Made by a program: the position numbers and the translations under genes. The notes under the pieces are model-generated. The model worked only from the letters and a program-made list of their open reading frames with translations. It did no database searches and had not been told where the DNA came from. A stretch of DNA of 38,052 nt from Methylococcaceae bacterium (GTDB lineage Bacteria; Pseudomonadota; Gammaproteobacteria; Methylococcales; Methylomonadaceae), in the NCBI GenBank assembly GCA_021647585.1, contig JAKIUK010000038.1, forward strand, positions 1 through 38,052, read 5' to 3'. The number at the start of each line of letters is the position of its first letter. Position 1 is the stretch's first letter. This document shows, in pieces, positions 7,939-16,444 of the stretch.

Positions 7939-10900
7939 CGGTCATTGCTCCGTGTACAGTAGTTTCTTGTTCTTCATCGTGTAACGCACGTTCTGCCAGA
8001 ACACGTTTATAGTCAACCGGCATAACCTTGACGAATTGTCCCAGGAATGAATACCAATTATTTATAATCTTTTCTGCCACCTTTGAGCCGGTGTGATCAT
8101 AGTGCAATTGAATTAGACCACGTAGTTCGTCAATATCATGTTCATGTTCAACTTTTTCCAGTTCAACCATTCCCGAGTTGCAGTTTGAAGCAAATACATG
8201 GTCGTAATCCCAAATATATGCGACACCACCACTCATACCTGCAGCAAAGTTACGTCCTGTAGGACCCAGTATTACAACGCGTCCCCCTGTCATGTATTCA
8301 CAGGCATGATCTCCGACACCTTCAATAACTGTGTTGGCACCAGAATTACGGACACAAAACCGTTCAGCTGCTCGGCCACAGAAGAAAGCCTGACCTGAAG
8401 TGGCACCGTACAGAACAACGTTACCAACGATGATATTTTCATTGGCTTCGAAGGTGCTGTTTTTGGGAGGATATACGGTAATGTTACCACCTGATAATCC
8501 TTTGCCTACATAGTCGTTAGCATCGCCCTCTATTTCCATAGTAATACCACGAGCCAGAAATGCGCCAAAACTTTGACCAGCGGAACCATTGAATTTAATG
8601 TTTATGGTACCTTCAGGTAACATTTGAGCGCCCCATTTTTTTACCAGGGTGTGACTGAGTATGGTACCGACAGTGCGGTCGGTGTTGATAATGGGCAATT
8701 CAATACTAACCTTGTTGCCATTTTCCAAGGCATCTTTGGAAAGTTTGATTAACTTGTTATCAATTACTTTATCCAGACCATGGTCTTGTGCAATAGTTTT
8801 GTATACTTCAACCCCTTCGTGTGGCTTGGGAGCCATGGTCAGTAATGAGGTTAAATCCAGGCCATCTGACTTCCAGTGCTGAATCGCTTCATTGGTTTCC
8901 AGCACATCAGTACGACCTATCATTTCATTGATAGTACAGAAACCAAGCCTAGCCATCAATTCACGCGCTTCTTCGGCAACCATAAATAGATAGTTGACTA
9001 CATATTCCGGATCGCCATTAAATTTTTTGCGTAGTTCTTTATCTTGAGTTGCAATGCCGACAGGGCAGGTATTCAAATGACACTTACGCATCATTATGCA
9101 ACCCAAAGAAATCAATGGGGCAGTGCTGAAGCCAAATTCCTCGGCACCCAGCAATGCTGCAATAACTACATCTCGACCGGTTTTTAAGCCACCGTCAGTT
9201 TGTAGGGTTACGCGTGAGCGTAAATCTTTCATTACCAGAGTCTGGTGGGTTTCTGCGATGCCTAATTCCCACGGCAGACCAGCATGCTTGATACTAGTAA
9301 GCGGTGATGCTCCTGTACCACCACCGTCTCCTGATATCAGTATATGGTCCGCATGTGCCTTGGCAACACCTGATGCAATGGTACCTACACCAACTTCAGA
9401 AACAAGTTTGACGCTGATACGAGCAGAAGGGTTCGAGTTCTTCAGATCAGAAATTAATTGCGCCAGATCTTCTATAGAATAAATGTCGTGGTGTGGCGGT
9501 GGACTGATCAGGCCGACGCCAGGGGTAGAGTGTCGCAGGCGGGCTATATAACTATCGACTTTCTTACCCGGTAATTCACCGCCTTCACCAGGCTTGGCAC
9601 CTTGTGATATCTTAATCTGTAATTCGTCAGCATTGGCCAGATACCAGATGGTAACGCCAAAGCGACCTGAAGCAATTTGCTTGATTGCCGAACGTTTACT
9701 ATCGCCGTTGGGCATGGGTGTGAAACGGAGAGGATCTTCTCCACCTTCACCCGTATTGCTCTTGCCACCTAGACGATTCATTGCGATGGCCAATGATTCA
9801 TGCGCTTCTGCGGAAATAGAGCCAAAACTCATTGCGCCGGTACAGAAACGTTTGACTATGTCTGCGGCGGGTTCCACTTGTTCCAGCGGGACTGCTGTCA
9901 GGTTGTCTCTAAAACCAAGCAAACCTTTAATTGAACAGCGAGTTTTGGCATCGTTGTTCATATGATCAGCGAATTGCTGGTAGGTCTCGGGATTATTGGT
10001 TCTCGTTGCCAGCTGAATGTCTGAAATAGCCTGTGGATCCCACATATGACGCTCTCCGCCGGCACGCCAGTGGAATTCGCCGTTGTTAGGTAGAGTGTCA
10101 TCCCGGTTATTCGGATTTTCAGGATAGCCAATATCATGCCGACGGATACATTCGGTGGCGAGTACATCATAGTCTACACCTTGGATACGACTTGCAGTGC
10201 CGGTAAAACAACGGTCGACGACTTCGTCGCGTAGTCCGACTGCTTCAAATATTTGTGCACCTTTGTAACTTTGCAGAGTAGATATACCCATCTTTGCCAT
10301 GACCTTGAGCATACCTTTTGCAACTGCTTTTCTGTAGGTAGCAACAACAGTGTCGTCATCTGGCATGTCGTTTTCCATCAGACCTTCACGTCGTGCCTGC
10401 CAAAGTGATTCAAAGGCCAGATATGGATTGATCGCATCGGCTCCATAGCCAATTAATAGACAGTGGTGATGGACTTCACGAGCTTCTCCGGTTTCAACAA
10501 CGATACCTATCTGGGTGCGCTTGAATTGACGCACCAAGTGTTGATGGATAGCACCCGTTGCCAGCAAGGCGGGTAGGGCGATTTGATCCGGGCCGAGATT
10601 GCGGTCGGATAGTATCACCAGTTGAAAACCACTTTCAATCGCATGTTCGGCTTCGTTACAAATCCGATCCAGAGCACTTAAAAGTCCAGAATTACCTTGC
10701 TGTTTCGGCCAGGTAATATCAATAGTTTTACTTTTCCAGCCACGGTGATCCATATGTTTGATCGCTGCCAGTTGTTCATTGGACAGTATCGGATGTTCGA
10801 TTAATAAACGGTGGCAATGTTTTTCTGTCGTTGTGAGTAAATTCGCTTCCGGTCCAATATAGCATTCCAGTGACATGATGATCTCTTCGCGTATTGAGTC

Positions 10901-12514
10901 AATCGATGGATTGGTGACCTGGGCAAATAGTTGTTTGAAATAATCATATAGCATACGTGGCTGGTCGGAAAGACAGGCCAACGCAGAATCATTACCCATT
11001 GAGCCTAAGGGATCACGTTTTTCCCGAATCATTGGTAATAGCATAAATTGCAAGGTCTCAGAGGTAAAACCGAATGCCTGCATACGTGCCATCAGGGTTT
11101 CTGGGTTGAAACCGTGAGGTTCTTTTTTAGGTTCTAGTTCACTGAGTAGGATGCGTTCTTTTTTTAGCCAGTCCCAATAAGGACGCTGAGTGGAAAAATC
11201 ATTTTTGAGTTCTTCGTCTGGAATTAAGCGACCTTGTTCAAAGTCAACCAGAAACATACGTCCAGGTTGTAACCGGCCTTTATATTTGACGTTTTCAGGT
11301 GCAACAGGAACAACCCCAACTTCCGATGCCATGATGACATGATCGTCGTGGGTTAGATAGTATCGGCTGGGACGTAGACCGTTGCGGTCAAGAACCGCAC
11401 CAATATATTTACCATCGGTAAACACGATTGAAGCTGGGCCATCCCAGGGCTCCATCATCGCCGAGTTAAATTCATAGAAAGAGCGTTTGTGTTCCGGCAT
11501 GGTTTCGTGATTTTGCCATGCTTCCGGCACCATCATCATTACCGCTTCTTGCAGAGTACGTCCGCTCATCAACAGGAATTCAAGCACATTATCGAAAGTT
11601 CCTGAGTCGGAGCATTCAGGTTCAACAACGGGAAACAGCTTGCTTAGTTCATCACCAAATAATTCACTTTTAGCAACACCTTCACGTGCCTGCATCCAGT
11701 TTTTATTACCGCGCAAGGTATTGATTTCACCATTATGGCTCATAAACCGGTTAGGTTGAGCACGATCCCAAGAGGGAAATGTATTAGTGCTGAAACGAGA
11801 ATGCACCATTGCCAGATGCGAAGTGAAATCTGGGTTGCTAAGATCAGGAAAGTAAGGCACTACCTGTTCAGGCATCAATTGACCTTTATAAATGATAACT
11901 TTGGTCGAAAGGCTGCAAATGTAGAACATTTTGCACTGCTGCAAGGATTCGTCATTACGTAGAATGTGCGAGGCCTGCTTACGAATTAGATATAATTGTC
12001 TTTCAAAAGCATCGCCTTCAAGACCATCGGTAGCGCCGATAAACAGTTGTTCAATTACCGGTTCAGTGGCACGTGCAGAAGGACCAATATCTGCAGCATC
12101 TGGGTCTACAGGAACACTACGCCAGCCAATGAAATGCTGGTTTTGATCGGTGATTAATTGTTCTATCGTTGCCTTACACTTTGCACGTTCATCGTCATGT
12201 TGTGGCAGAAATACCAGTCCAGCTGCAAATTTTCCTGGTTCAGGCAGCTCTTTACCTAGATCAGTTTTAGCAACCTTGTTTAAAAATTCCAGTGGAAGTG
12301 CAGTCATGATGCCTGCTCCATCACCAGTATTGGATTCACATCCACAGGCACCACGGTGGGTCATCGCTTCCAGTGCGGTTGCTGCATCCTGGATGATTTT
12401 GTGTGAACGTTGTCCTTTAATATGTGCTATGAACCCTACGCCACAGCTATCTTTTTCGTTGTCTGGGTCATAAAGGCCCTGTTTACGAGGTATTTTGTAA
12501 GTCTGTTTTGACAT
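7931..12514 (-). CDS. gltB: Glutamate synthase (NADPH) large subunit
   Basis: The 1527-residue large subunit carries the glutaminase and the FMN-dependent synthase sites of GOGAT, the ammonium-assimilation partner of glutamine synthetase. The predicted propeptide precedes Cys24 (DSCGVGFIAH), the N-terminal nucleophile of the class II amidotransferase domain after processing. The central domain and the FMN/synthase domain follow (GGKSNTGEGGED, KPGEGGELPG, SGDGGGTGASP). The [3Fe-4S] ligands appear as CIMMRKCHLNTCPVG near residue 1140 (CX5CX4C). The C-terminal beta-helix includes GNVVLYGATSGQAFFCGRAAERF. AAGGTGG lies about 10 bases before the ATG. It forms an operon with gltD. The long non-coding leader upstream is probably where nitrogen control acts. 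Confidence 0.97.
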   Translation of the reverse strand: MSKQTYKIPRKQGLYDPDNEKDSCGVGFIAHIKGQRSHKIIQDAATALEAMTHRGACGCESNTGDGAGIMTALPLEFLNKVAKTDLGKELPEPGKFAAGLVFLPQHDDERAKCKATIEQLITDQNQHFIGWRSVPVDPDAADIGPSARATEPVIEQLFIGATDGLEGDAFERQLYLIRKQASHILRNDESLQQCKMFYICSLSTKVIIYKGQLMPEQVVPYFPDLSNPDFTSHLAMVHSRFSTNTFPSWDRAQPNRFMSHNGEINTLRGNKNWMQAREGVAKSELFGDELSKLFPVVEPECSDSGTFDNVLEFLLMSGRTLQEAVMMMVPEAWQNHETMPEHKRSFYEFNSAMMEPWDGPASIVFTDGKYIGAVLDRNGLRPSRYYLTHDDHVIMASEVGVVPVAPENVKYKGRLQPGRMFLVDFEQGRLIPDEELKNDFSTQRPYWDWLKKERILLSELEPKKEPHGFNPETLMARMQAFGFTSETLQFMLLPMIREKRDPLGSMGNDSALACLSDQPRMLYDYFKQLFAQVTNPSIDSIREEIIMSLECYIGPEANLLTTTEKHCHRLLIEHPILSNEQLAAIKHMDHRGWKSKTIDITWPKQQGNSGLLSALDRICNEAEHAIESGFQLVILSDRNLGPDQIALPALLATGAIHQHLVRQFKRTQIGIVVETGEAREVHHHCLLIGYGADAINPYLAFESLWQARREGLMENDMPDDDTVVATYRKAVAKGMLKVMAKMGISTLQSYKGAQIFEAVGLRDEVVDRCFTGTASRIQGVDYDVLATECIRRHDIGYPENPNNRDDTLPNNGEFHWRAGGERHMWDPQAISDIQLATRTNNPETYQQFADHMNNDAKTRCSIKGLLGFRDNLTAVPLEQVEPAADIVKRFCTGAMSFGSISAEAHESLAIAMNRLGGKSNTGEGGEDPLRFTPMPNGDSKRSAIKQIASGRFGVTIWYLANADELQIKISQGAKPGEGGELPGKKVDSYIARLRHSTPGVGLISPPPHHDIYSIEDLAQLISDLKNSNPSARISVKLVSEVGVGTIASGVAKAHADHILISGDGGGTGASPLTSIKHAGLPWELGIAETHQTLVMKDLRSRVTLQTDGGLKTGRDVVIAALLGAEEFGFSTAPLISLGCIMMRKCHLNTCPVGIATQDKELRKKFNGDPEYVVNYLFMVAEEARELMARLGFCTINEMIGRTDVLETNEAIQHWKSDGLDLTSLLTMAPKPHEGVEVYKTIAQDHGLDKVIDNKLIKLSKDALENGNKVSIELPIINTDRTVGTILSHTLVKKWGAQMLPEGTINIKFNGSAGQSFGAFLARGITMEIEGDANDYVGKGLSGGNITVYPPKNSTFEANENIIVGNVVLYGATSGQAFFCGRAAERFCVRNSGANTVIEGVGDHACEYMTGGRVVILGPTGRNFAAGMSGGVAYIWDYDHVFASNCNSGMVELEKVEHEHDIDELRGLIQLHYDHTGSKVAEKIINNWYSFLGQFVKVMPVDYKRVLAERALHDEEQETTVHGAMTDG

Positions 12515-12638
12515 TCTAATACACCACCTTATAGGTTTCGCCAGATTATCGATACGTAGTCGACAATAACTGGCTGGAACGTGTTCGTTATACGGAGTTA
12601 CATTTAGCCAGAAAATGATGAAAGTGTTAGTGCTGGCT

Positions 12639-12664
12639 GGTCATGAGGAAACTCAAACATGACC
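12639..12664. promoter_or_regulatory. Small hairpin in the gltB upstream region
   Basis: A perfect 7-bp inverted repeat, GGTCATG / CATGACC, with a 12-base loop lies about 125 bp upstream of the gltB start. It could be an operator or a leader hairpin. Nothing further supports a function. Confidence 0.25.
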
Positions 12665-12931
12665 GTCGCATACATTAAACATACTATGCGATCCTATGTA
12701 ATACAAATGATCCTTCAAGATAACTTGCAGGTAATTAATTGTTGACTCAATGCTTTCCTGAACATTTTTTTAATGTTTCTCATGTATTGCATTAATTTAA
12801 GTAGAAAAAAATTATACAAAAATCGATTTTACAAAGCAAGGTCAATTGATCTGTCAGAGTAATAATGAGATAAATTCAGCTTCAAAATTTAGTTTAGAGT
12901 AAAGTGTAGGAAAATAGAATTTCAATGGAGC

Positions 12932-12977
12932 TAGGAGCTTGTCCGTAGTAAGTTTTATATTCTCGGACAGCCTTCTA
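12932..12977. repeat. MITE family A, internally deleted copy
   Basis: Only 46 bp remain, but both ends are present: TAGGAGCTTGTCCG on the left and the right end CGTAGTAAGTTTTATATTCT followed by CGGACAGCCTTCTA. This matches the termini of the full copies at 4895-5060 and 31633-31797 with the interior lost, consistent with deletion between the ends. Confidence 0.65.
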
Positions 12978-13316
12978 TTGAGTAGAACATATGATTGTAT
13001 GCTGGCGTCTGTATTTATGAATGCAGAAGTAAAGTACAAGAGTAGTAGCCGACGAATGTATGGATCCTTGATGCAACTGATTGTATTGTAATTTCGATAG
13101 CCAATAAAAGAGAGTATCAAAATAACTGCGGCGCAAACATATTATTTTTTTTAATAACGGACAAGATTCTATCTTAACTTTTTAATAAATTGGTCTAGAC
13201 AGTGGGGAGTACTATAAAACCCCTGTTAAATGAATATAGAACTTAAGTACAATAGTAATTGTTTTCAATCCGAGATAGATTAAACACTGGTTAGTTGTTT
13301 TTTTAAGGTGTTAATC

Positions 13317-13520
13317 ATGGTCAGTGAAGCTAAAAATGCAATCGAAATTTCAGAGTTCTTATCTGTTTTAAGCAATGAATTTATGCATCATAGCGGTTAC
13401 GGTGTCTATGCTTATTTAACGCATCAAACTATATATGATTTTTACCAGCAATATGCATTAGCTAAAGTTCCAGTACAAACTTTTGCCAGAAAATTAGTAA
13501 AAGAGCATTTTGGCTCCTAG
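13317..13520 (+). CDS. Small hypothetical protein (67 aa)
   Basis: This is a 67-residue frame starting at ATG 13317 (MVSEAKNAIEIS) with AAGG about 8 bases upstream; an alternative GTG at 13308 overlaps that ribosome-binding site and is less likely. The sequence is mildly acidic at the start and ends basic (FARKLVKEHFGS), with an aromatic-rich middle (HHSGYGVYAYLTHQTIYDFYQQY). There is no signal peptide or membrane helix. I do not recognise a family. It stands alone, with no gene in operon. The composition looks like a real folded protein, but support is limited to the ribosome-binding site and coding-like composition. Confidence 0.5.
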   Translation: MVSEAKNAIEISEFLSVLSNEFMHHSGYGVYAYLTHQTIYDFYQQYALAKVPVQTFARKLVKEHFGS

Positions 13521-13797
13521 TATTACTAATATTCAATTATCCTTTCCCTTATTTCTCTCTTATCTTAATTAATATGTCATTCCGAGTGAAACGAGGAGTC
13601 TATATATGGATTAAGCTTTGACTATTGGTTGCAGTCATAAAGGTTTCCCTTTCTGGTCGAAATGGCTGTGAAAGCAGTTGTGTCAAAGTGCGAAAGCCTT
13701 TTGGACGATATTATACTGTTGAGCAATTACTTTTAGGTAATGACTTTGAAATTGTGAAATATTTCAGTTGAAACTTTTTGTGTTTTAAGTTAGCAGA
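13521..13797. other. Non-coding stretch with a degenerate dispersed repeat
   Basis: I find no supportable gene here. Around 13577-13603 the sequence GTCATTCCGAGTGAAACGAG resembles the ends of dispersed palindromic repeats, and a loosely complementary stretch (CTGGTCGAAATGGCTGTGA) follows about 75 bp later. It may be a decayed repeat element. Confidence 0.3.
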
Positions 13798-13798
13798 C

Positions 13799-13828
13799 AA
13801 AAAAAACCCAGCTAGAACATTGCTGGGT
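13799..13828 (-). terminator. Rho-independent terminator of the 43-aa peptide gene
   Basis: On the minus strand the stem ACCCAGC / GCTGGGT, with a 9-base loop (AATGTTCTA), is followed immediately by seven U. It lies about 35 bp after the stop of the 43-codon gene and points the same way, marking a short monocistronic transcript. Confidence 0.75.
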
Positions 13829-13863
13829 CAAAAGAAGGAGGGTTTTCTACAGCGAATGAAAAA

Positions 13864-13995
13864 TTAATATTCATATATAGTGTCGAGTGCGTCCATAGAA
13901 AATTCTTCAAGCTGATCATTATTAAACTCAATATGATCGGGTAGTACTAATTCATCCATATCTTCGTAATCCAGGTATTCAATTTCGTAACTCAT
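13864..13995 (-). CDS. Highly acidic 43-aa peptide, function unknown
   Basis: The frame starts at 13995 with a strong Shine-Dalgarno (AGGAG, 6 bases before ATG) and ends at 13864, upstream of a good terminator. The peptide begins MSYEIEYLDYEDMDELVLPD and ends ALDTIYEY. It contains 15 Asp/Glu, five Tyr and no Lys or Arg, so its net charge is near -15. There is no signal peptide, membrane segment or Cys. A repeated TACGGTA pair lies upstream as a possible operator. I do not recognise a family. Candidate roles that fit such composition are a DNA-mimic or anti-regulator peptide, a metal binder or a modified-peptide precursor, but no maturase sits beside it. The gene call rests on ribosome-binding site, terminator and composition. 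Confidence 0.65.
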   Translation of the reverse strand: MSYEIEYLDYEDMDELVLPDHIEFNNDQLEEFSMDALDTIYEY

Positions 13996-14047
13996 GGTCT
14001 TCTCCTGTTGGTTGATGTTGAGTTAAGCATATTCCCATAAAGAAAGG

Positions 14048-14067
14048 TACGGTATTGTCCTACGGTA
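14048..14067. promoter_or_regulatory. Direct repeat, candidate operator of the acidic peptide gene
   Basis: Two exact TACGGTA heptamers (14048-14054 and 14061-14067) are 13 bp apart, 53-72 bp upstream of the 43-aa gene start (TACCGTA on its coding strand). The position suits an activator site just upstream of a promoter. The binding protein is unknown; a LuxR/NarL-type regulator is one possibility. Confidence 0.45.
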
Positions 14068-14733
14068 CTATTTGGCCCAAAAATTGAGCTTGTCGTGTAT
14101 GATACTTTTGCTTTTCGCCCCAAGTAATTCCGTTTATCTAAAATCTTAGAAAAATCAGTTGAACGCTAAAAAATTACCAAATCGATTGAATGAGATGGGT
14201 AGTTAAGATTACTGCGACCCACCCGTTTGGTAAAAGTAAGCCGCTCCATGATTTTGTGAAGAAATCTGGACGAAATATCCTGCAGAATCACTCTTGATAA
14301 GGACTATGGCCATTGCCTACATGGAAGTAGGTAAGGGGCGTAAGCAGGACGCGGAAGCTTTATCTGCGAGTGATTATTTGTCTTTTTCGTACGGATTTTC
14401 CACAAACTTCATGTCCAACCGATTTTTCAGGATAATCGCCGCCAAGTCCTCAGTTGTTAGTTTTGACAAAAAATCCACGTTTAAATATTGTAGATTTTTT
14501 TGTATATAGTCTAAGAACAGAACTGTATAATATAATTAGCTTTATTTAGATGAACCGACTATAACGGGTGCAAATAGCTTGACCATGTAATTCAATATAA
14601 TTACTCTACATCTAGTCAAGTTAGCAACTTCTAAGGTCTATGTATGAAGTTTAGGTTTGGCAATGGTCTTTAACAGCAGAATATAGCGTGTTAGATGGAC
14701 TTGAGCATTTATCTATTCAAGAGAGAATAACCT
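14068..14733. other. Gene-free stretch with repeat debris
   Basis: I find no gene with support. Positions 14144-14165 resemble a decayed end of the family B element (TCTTAGAAAAATCAGTTGAACG against CCTAGAAAGATCAGTTGGGCG). Around 14311-14345 there is a CCTACATGGAAGTAGG hairpin of the kind also found in the mosaic repeats near 16.1 and 20.2 kb. A 71-codon frame at 14294 runs through this debris and is not credible. Confidence 0.4.
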
Positions 14734-15135
14734 ATGCGCAAACGAATCAAAAAATACTTGTTAATTATTTGTGGTCTATTTTATGTTGCGCTGGGTATTA
14801 TTGGCGTTGTTTTACCCATTCTACCTACAACACCCTTCCTGATTTTAGCTCTGGCCTGTTTTGCTAGTAGCTCACCATGTTTCCATCAAATGCTGTTGAA
14901 CAACCGTTGGTTTGGTAAAGCATTGCAACAATGGGAAGAAAGTCGAACTATTACACATACTACCAAGTTTAAAGCAATGCTTTTAATTGTTGTAACCTTC
15001 GCACTTTCTATTGCAGTGTTACATAAAAATTTGCAGTTACAACTCACTTTATTACTTTTGGGCAGTATTTTACTGGCTTTTATGTGGCGTCTTAAAGAAG
15101 TTAGGGTCATTAAAATTAGAGTCAATGATAAATAG
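14734..15135 (+). CDS. DUF454 (YbaN-like) inner-membrane protein
   Basis: The 133-residue protein has three or four membrane segments (about residues 6-30, 32-46, 80-95 and 100-116) and the DUF454 signature GVVLPILPTTPFLILALACF followed by ASSSPCFHQMLLNNRWFG. The family is represented by E. coli YbaN and has no assigned biochemical function. The start has AGAGA upstream at a usable distance. It is monocistronic, with gene-poor DNA on both sides. Confidence 0.88.
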   Translation: MRKRIKKYLLIICGLFYVALGIIGVVLPILPTTPFLILALACFASSSPCFHQMLLNNRWFGKALQQWEESRTITHTTKFKAMLLIVVTFALSIAVLHKNLQLQLTLLLLGSILLAFMWRLKEVRVIKIRVNDK

Positions 15136-15258
15136 ACAAAAACTGTTTTCTAAACTTTGAGTGAGATAGTTTGATGTATAGGTTGCTTATCATAAAGACG
15201 TTGGTTTAACGTCTCGTTATAATAATAAAATTTAAACATAAAAAGGTGAGGGATAGTT

Positions 15259-15363
15259 ATGAAAAAGATTATGTGTATTTTCGTTGTGGTTTTAGTTACT
15301 GTGGGATGTGAAGATATGAAAATGGACAAAAACGTAAAGAAACAAATTACTCTAGTACAATAA
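15259..15363 (+). CDS. Small lipoprotein-like peptide (34 aa)
   Basis: A 34-residue frame is preceded by a good ribosome-binding site (GGTGAGG, about 8 bases before ATG). The product is a basic start (MKK), a hydrophobic core (IMCIFVVVLVTV) and then GCEDMKMDKNVKKQITLVQ. The VTVGC segment resembles a lipobox with an atypical -3 residue, as in small entericidin-like lipoproteins, although the mature part is only about 16 residues. It could also be the start of a truncated gene. It follows the DUF454 gene by about 120 bp on the same strand. Confidence 0.45.
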   Translation: MKKIMCIFVVVLVTVGCEDMKMDKNVKKQITLVQ

Positions 15364-15473
15364 AGTAGCGATATTTGTTAAGGATGATAGCTGGTTTTGG
15401 ATTAGTTGCGAAAAGGATTGGTTTTTATGCGATATTTAAAGGCAGTATTCTGTTATTAATGTATTGGTACTAA

Positions 15474-15860
15474 TTAAAAATTTATGTTTTTTCCAGATTT
15501 AGATATCCACTTTTTAAAAAATAAAGTGTATATAACTAAGTTAAAGACAATTAACAAAATTCCCAAGATGATCTGAATGTTCGGGGTCAGCTGTAGGGGA
15601 TAAATCACTGGAATAATGTAATGAGCGATAAATCCGGTTGAATATGTCTCGGCATCTTTGATTAGGTAGAGTTGATTTTCCAGTGTCGTCAAAGGACAGA
15701 TCCAACCGGAAAACTCGATCAGAACACCCCATACGGCAGCAGGCAAGTGTAGAAAAATTAACTTTTTCCATTTTAAGGCTAGAAGTCCGCCGAATATGAC
15801 AAAAAGAATAAAACTAAAATGAATTAGAATTACTAAATCAGTTGTTATTAGCTTTGACAT
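15474..15860 (-). CDS. DUF2784 family membrane protein
   Basis: The 128-residue protein has four hydrophobic segments (about 8-27, 33-50, 78-92 and 96-114). It carries the DUF2784 pattern: an N-terminal LVILIHFSFILFVIFGGLLA, then HLPAAVWGVLIEFSGWICPLTTLEN, a tryptophan and proline cluster conserved in that family, and a late HYIIPVIYP. The function is unknown. It is convergent with the small lipoprotein gene. A family B repeat begins about 40 bp upstream of its start, in the promoter region. Confidence 0.85.
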   Translation of the reverse strand: MSKLITTDLVILIHFSFILFVIFGGLLALKWKKLIFLHLPAAVWGVLIEFSGWICPLTTLENQLYLIKDAETYSTGFIAHYIIPVIYPLQLTPNIQIILGILLIVFNLVIYTLFFKKWISKSGKNINF

Positions 15861-15902
15861 ATCGAAATTAGTAGAGCATTAAATTAAATGGCTATGAATA
15901 AA

Positions 15903-16111
15903 CCTAGAAAGATCAGTTGGGCGTGGAACTATAGTGCAAGATATTGGTTTCACAGTATTTTAAAAAAATCTTAGCTTCATCCATTAGGTTAAGCGAGCAT
16001 TTTTTTGAGCCACATGGATGGTGAATGCAGATCATGCAGGTGTAATTTTCTGTGAAGTGCTGTGGAATCAAGAGCTTGTGCTAGATCTGTGATCCAACTG
16101 ATTTTTCTAGG
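15903..16111. repeat. Short TIR element (MITE), family B, copy 1
   Basis: This 209-bp element has 18-bp terminal inverted repeats, left CCTAGAAAGATCAGTTGG and right CCAACTGATTTTTCTAGG (one mismatch). It is flanked on both sides by ATAAA (15898-15902 and 16112-16116), a probable 5-bp target duplication. A second copy enters at 37930. This copy has about 45 extra internal bases (near 16011-16055) that the other lacks. It contains no gene. Confidence 0.8.
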
Positions 16112-16113
16112 AT

Positions 16114-16346
16114 AAAGCACAGGTTAAAGATTTCTCGGCAATTGTTCCTCGGTAACTGCTCCTGCGTTACTCTACTACATGCCGTCCATGGCATTATGCA
16201 TTGCTCTACCTCCTGTGCCCGTACAGTCGTCCCTTTGGTCGGAATGACTCAGCACTTGTCATCTCGACGGTAGGAGAGATCTTAATGTCAAAATGAAAAG
16301 TAACCTGTGGTAAATTCATTGTCATGTTAAATTATTTAGAATAGCG
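16114..16346. repeat. Mosaic dispersed repeat, left copy
   Basis: The outer ends match the repeat at 20095-20430 in direct orientation (AAAGCACAGGTTAAA on the left; GTCAAAATGAAAAGTAACCTG on the right). The core at about 16128-16254 matches the other copy only as its reverse complement, for example ATGCCGTCCATGGCATTATGC, which is within a long nearly identical stretch. The gap before the hot-dog gene stop holds no other gene. The ends-direct, core-inverted structure suggests an inversion within the element in one copy. Confidence 0.6.
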
Positions 16347-16444
16347 TAGTCTGCTTTAGTTTTATTGACTGAACCTTGGTTGCTCCTGTCTAGATAATAA
16401 CACCCTAAGTCAAGTGAGGTTAGATATTTATTTAACCGCCCTAA

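Larger units (their letters stand above)
12515..13316. other. Non-coding region upstream of gltB
   Basis: About 800 bp separate gltB (leftward) from the small gene at 13317. I find no convincing gene in it; an 88-codon minus frame at 12854-13120 overlaps a repeat remnant and resembles nothing. It should contain the gltB promoter, but I see no clear -35/-10 pair or sigma-54 site. It holds a hairpin at 12639-12664 and a deleted family A repeat at 12932-12977. Confidence 0.5.

Noticed and set aside
12854..13120. 88-codon minus frame upstream of gltB
   Set aside because: It overlaps the deleted family A repeat, has no ribosome-binding site and no recognisable fold.
13864..13995. Acidic peptide as a RiPP precursor for the radical SAM enzyme at 17.4-19.3 kb
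   Set aside because: The genes are more than 3 kb apart with unrelated genes and repeats between, and the radical SAM protein shows a B12-type domain rather than a peptide-recognition or SPASM domain.
14294..14509. 71-codon frame
   Set aside because: It runs through repeat debris with no ribosome-binding site or family similarity.
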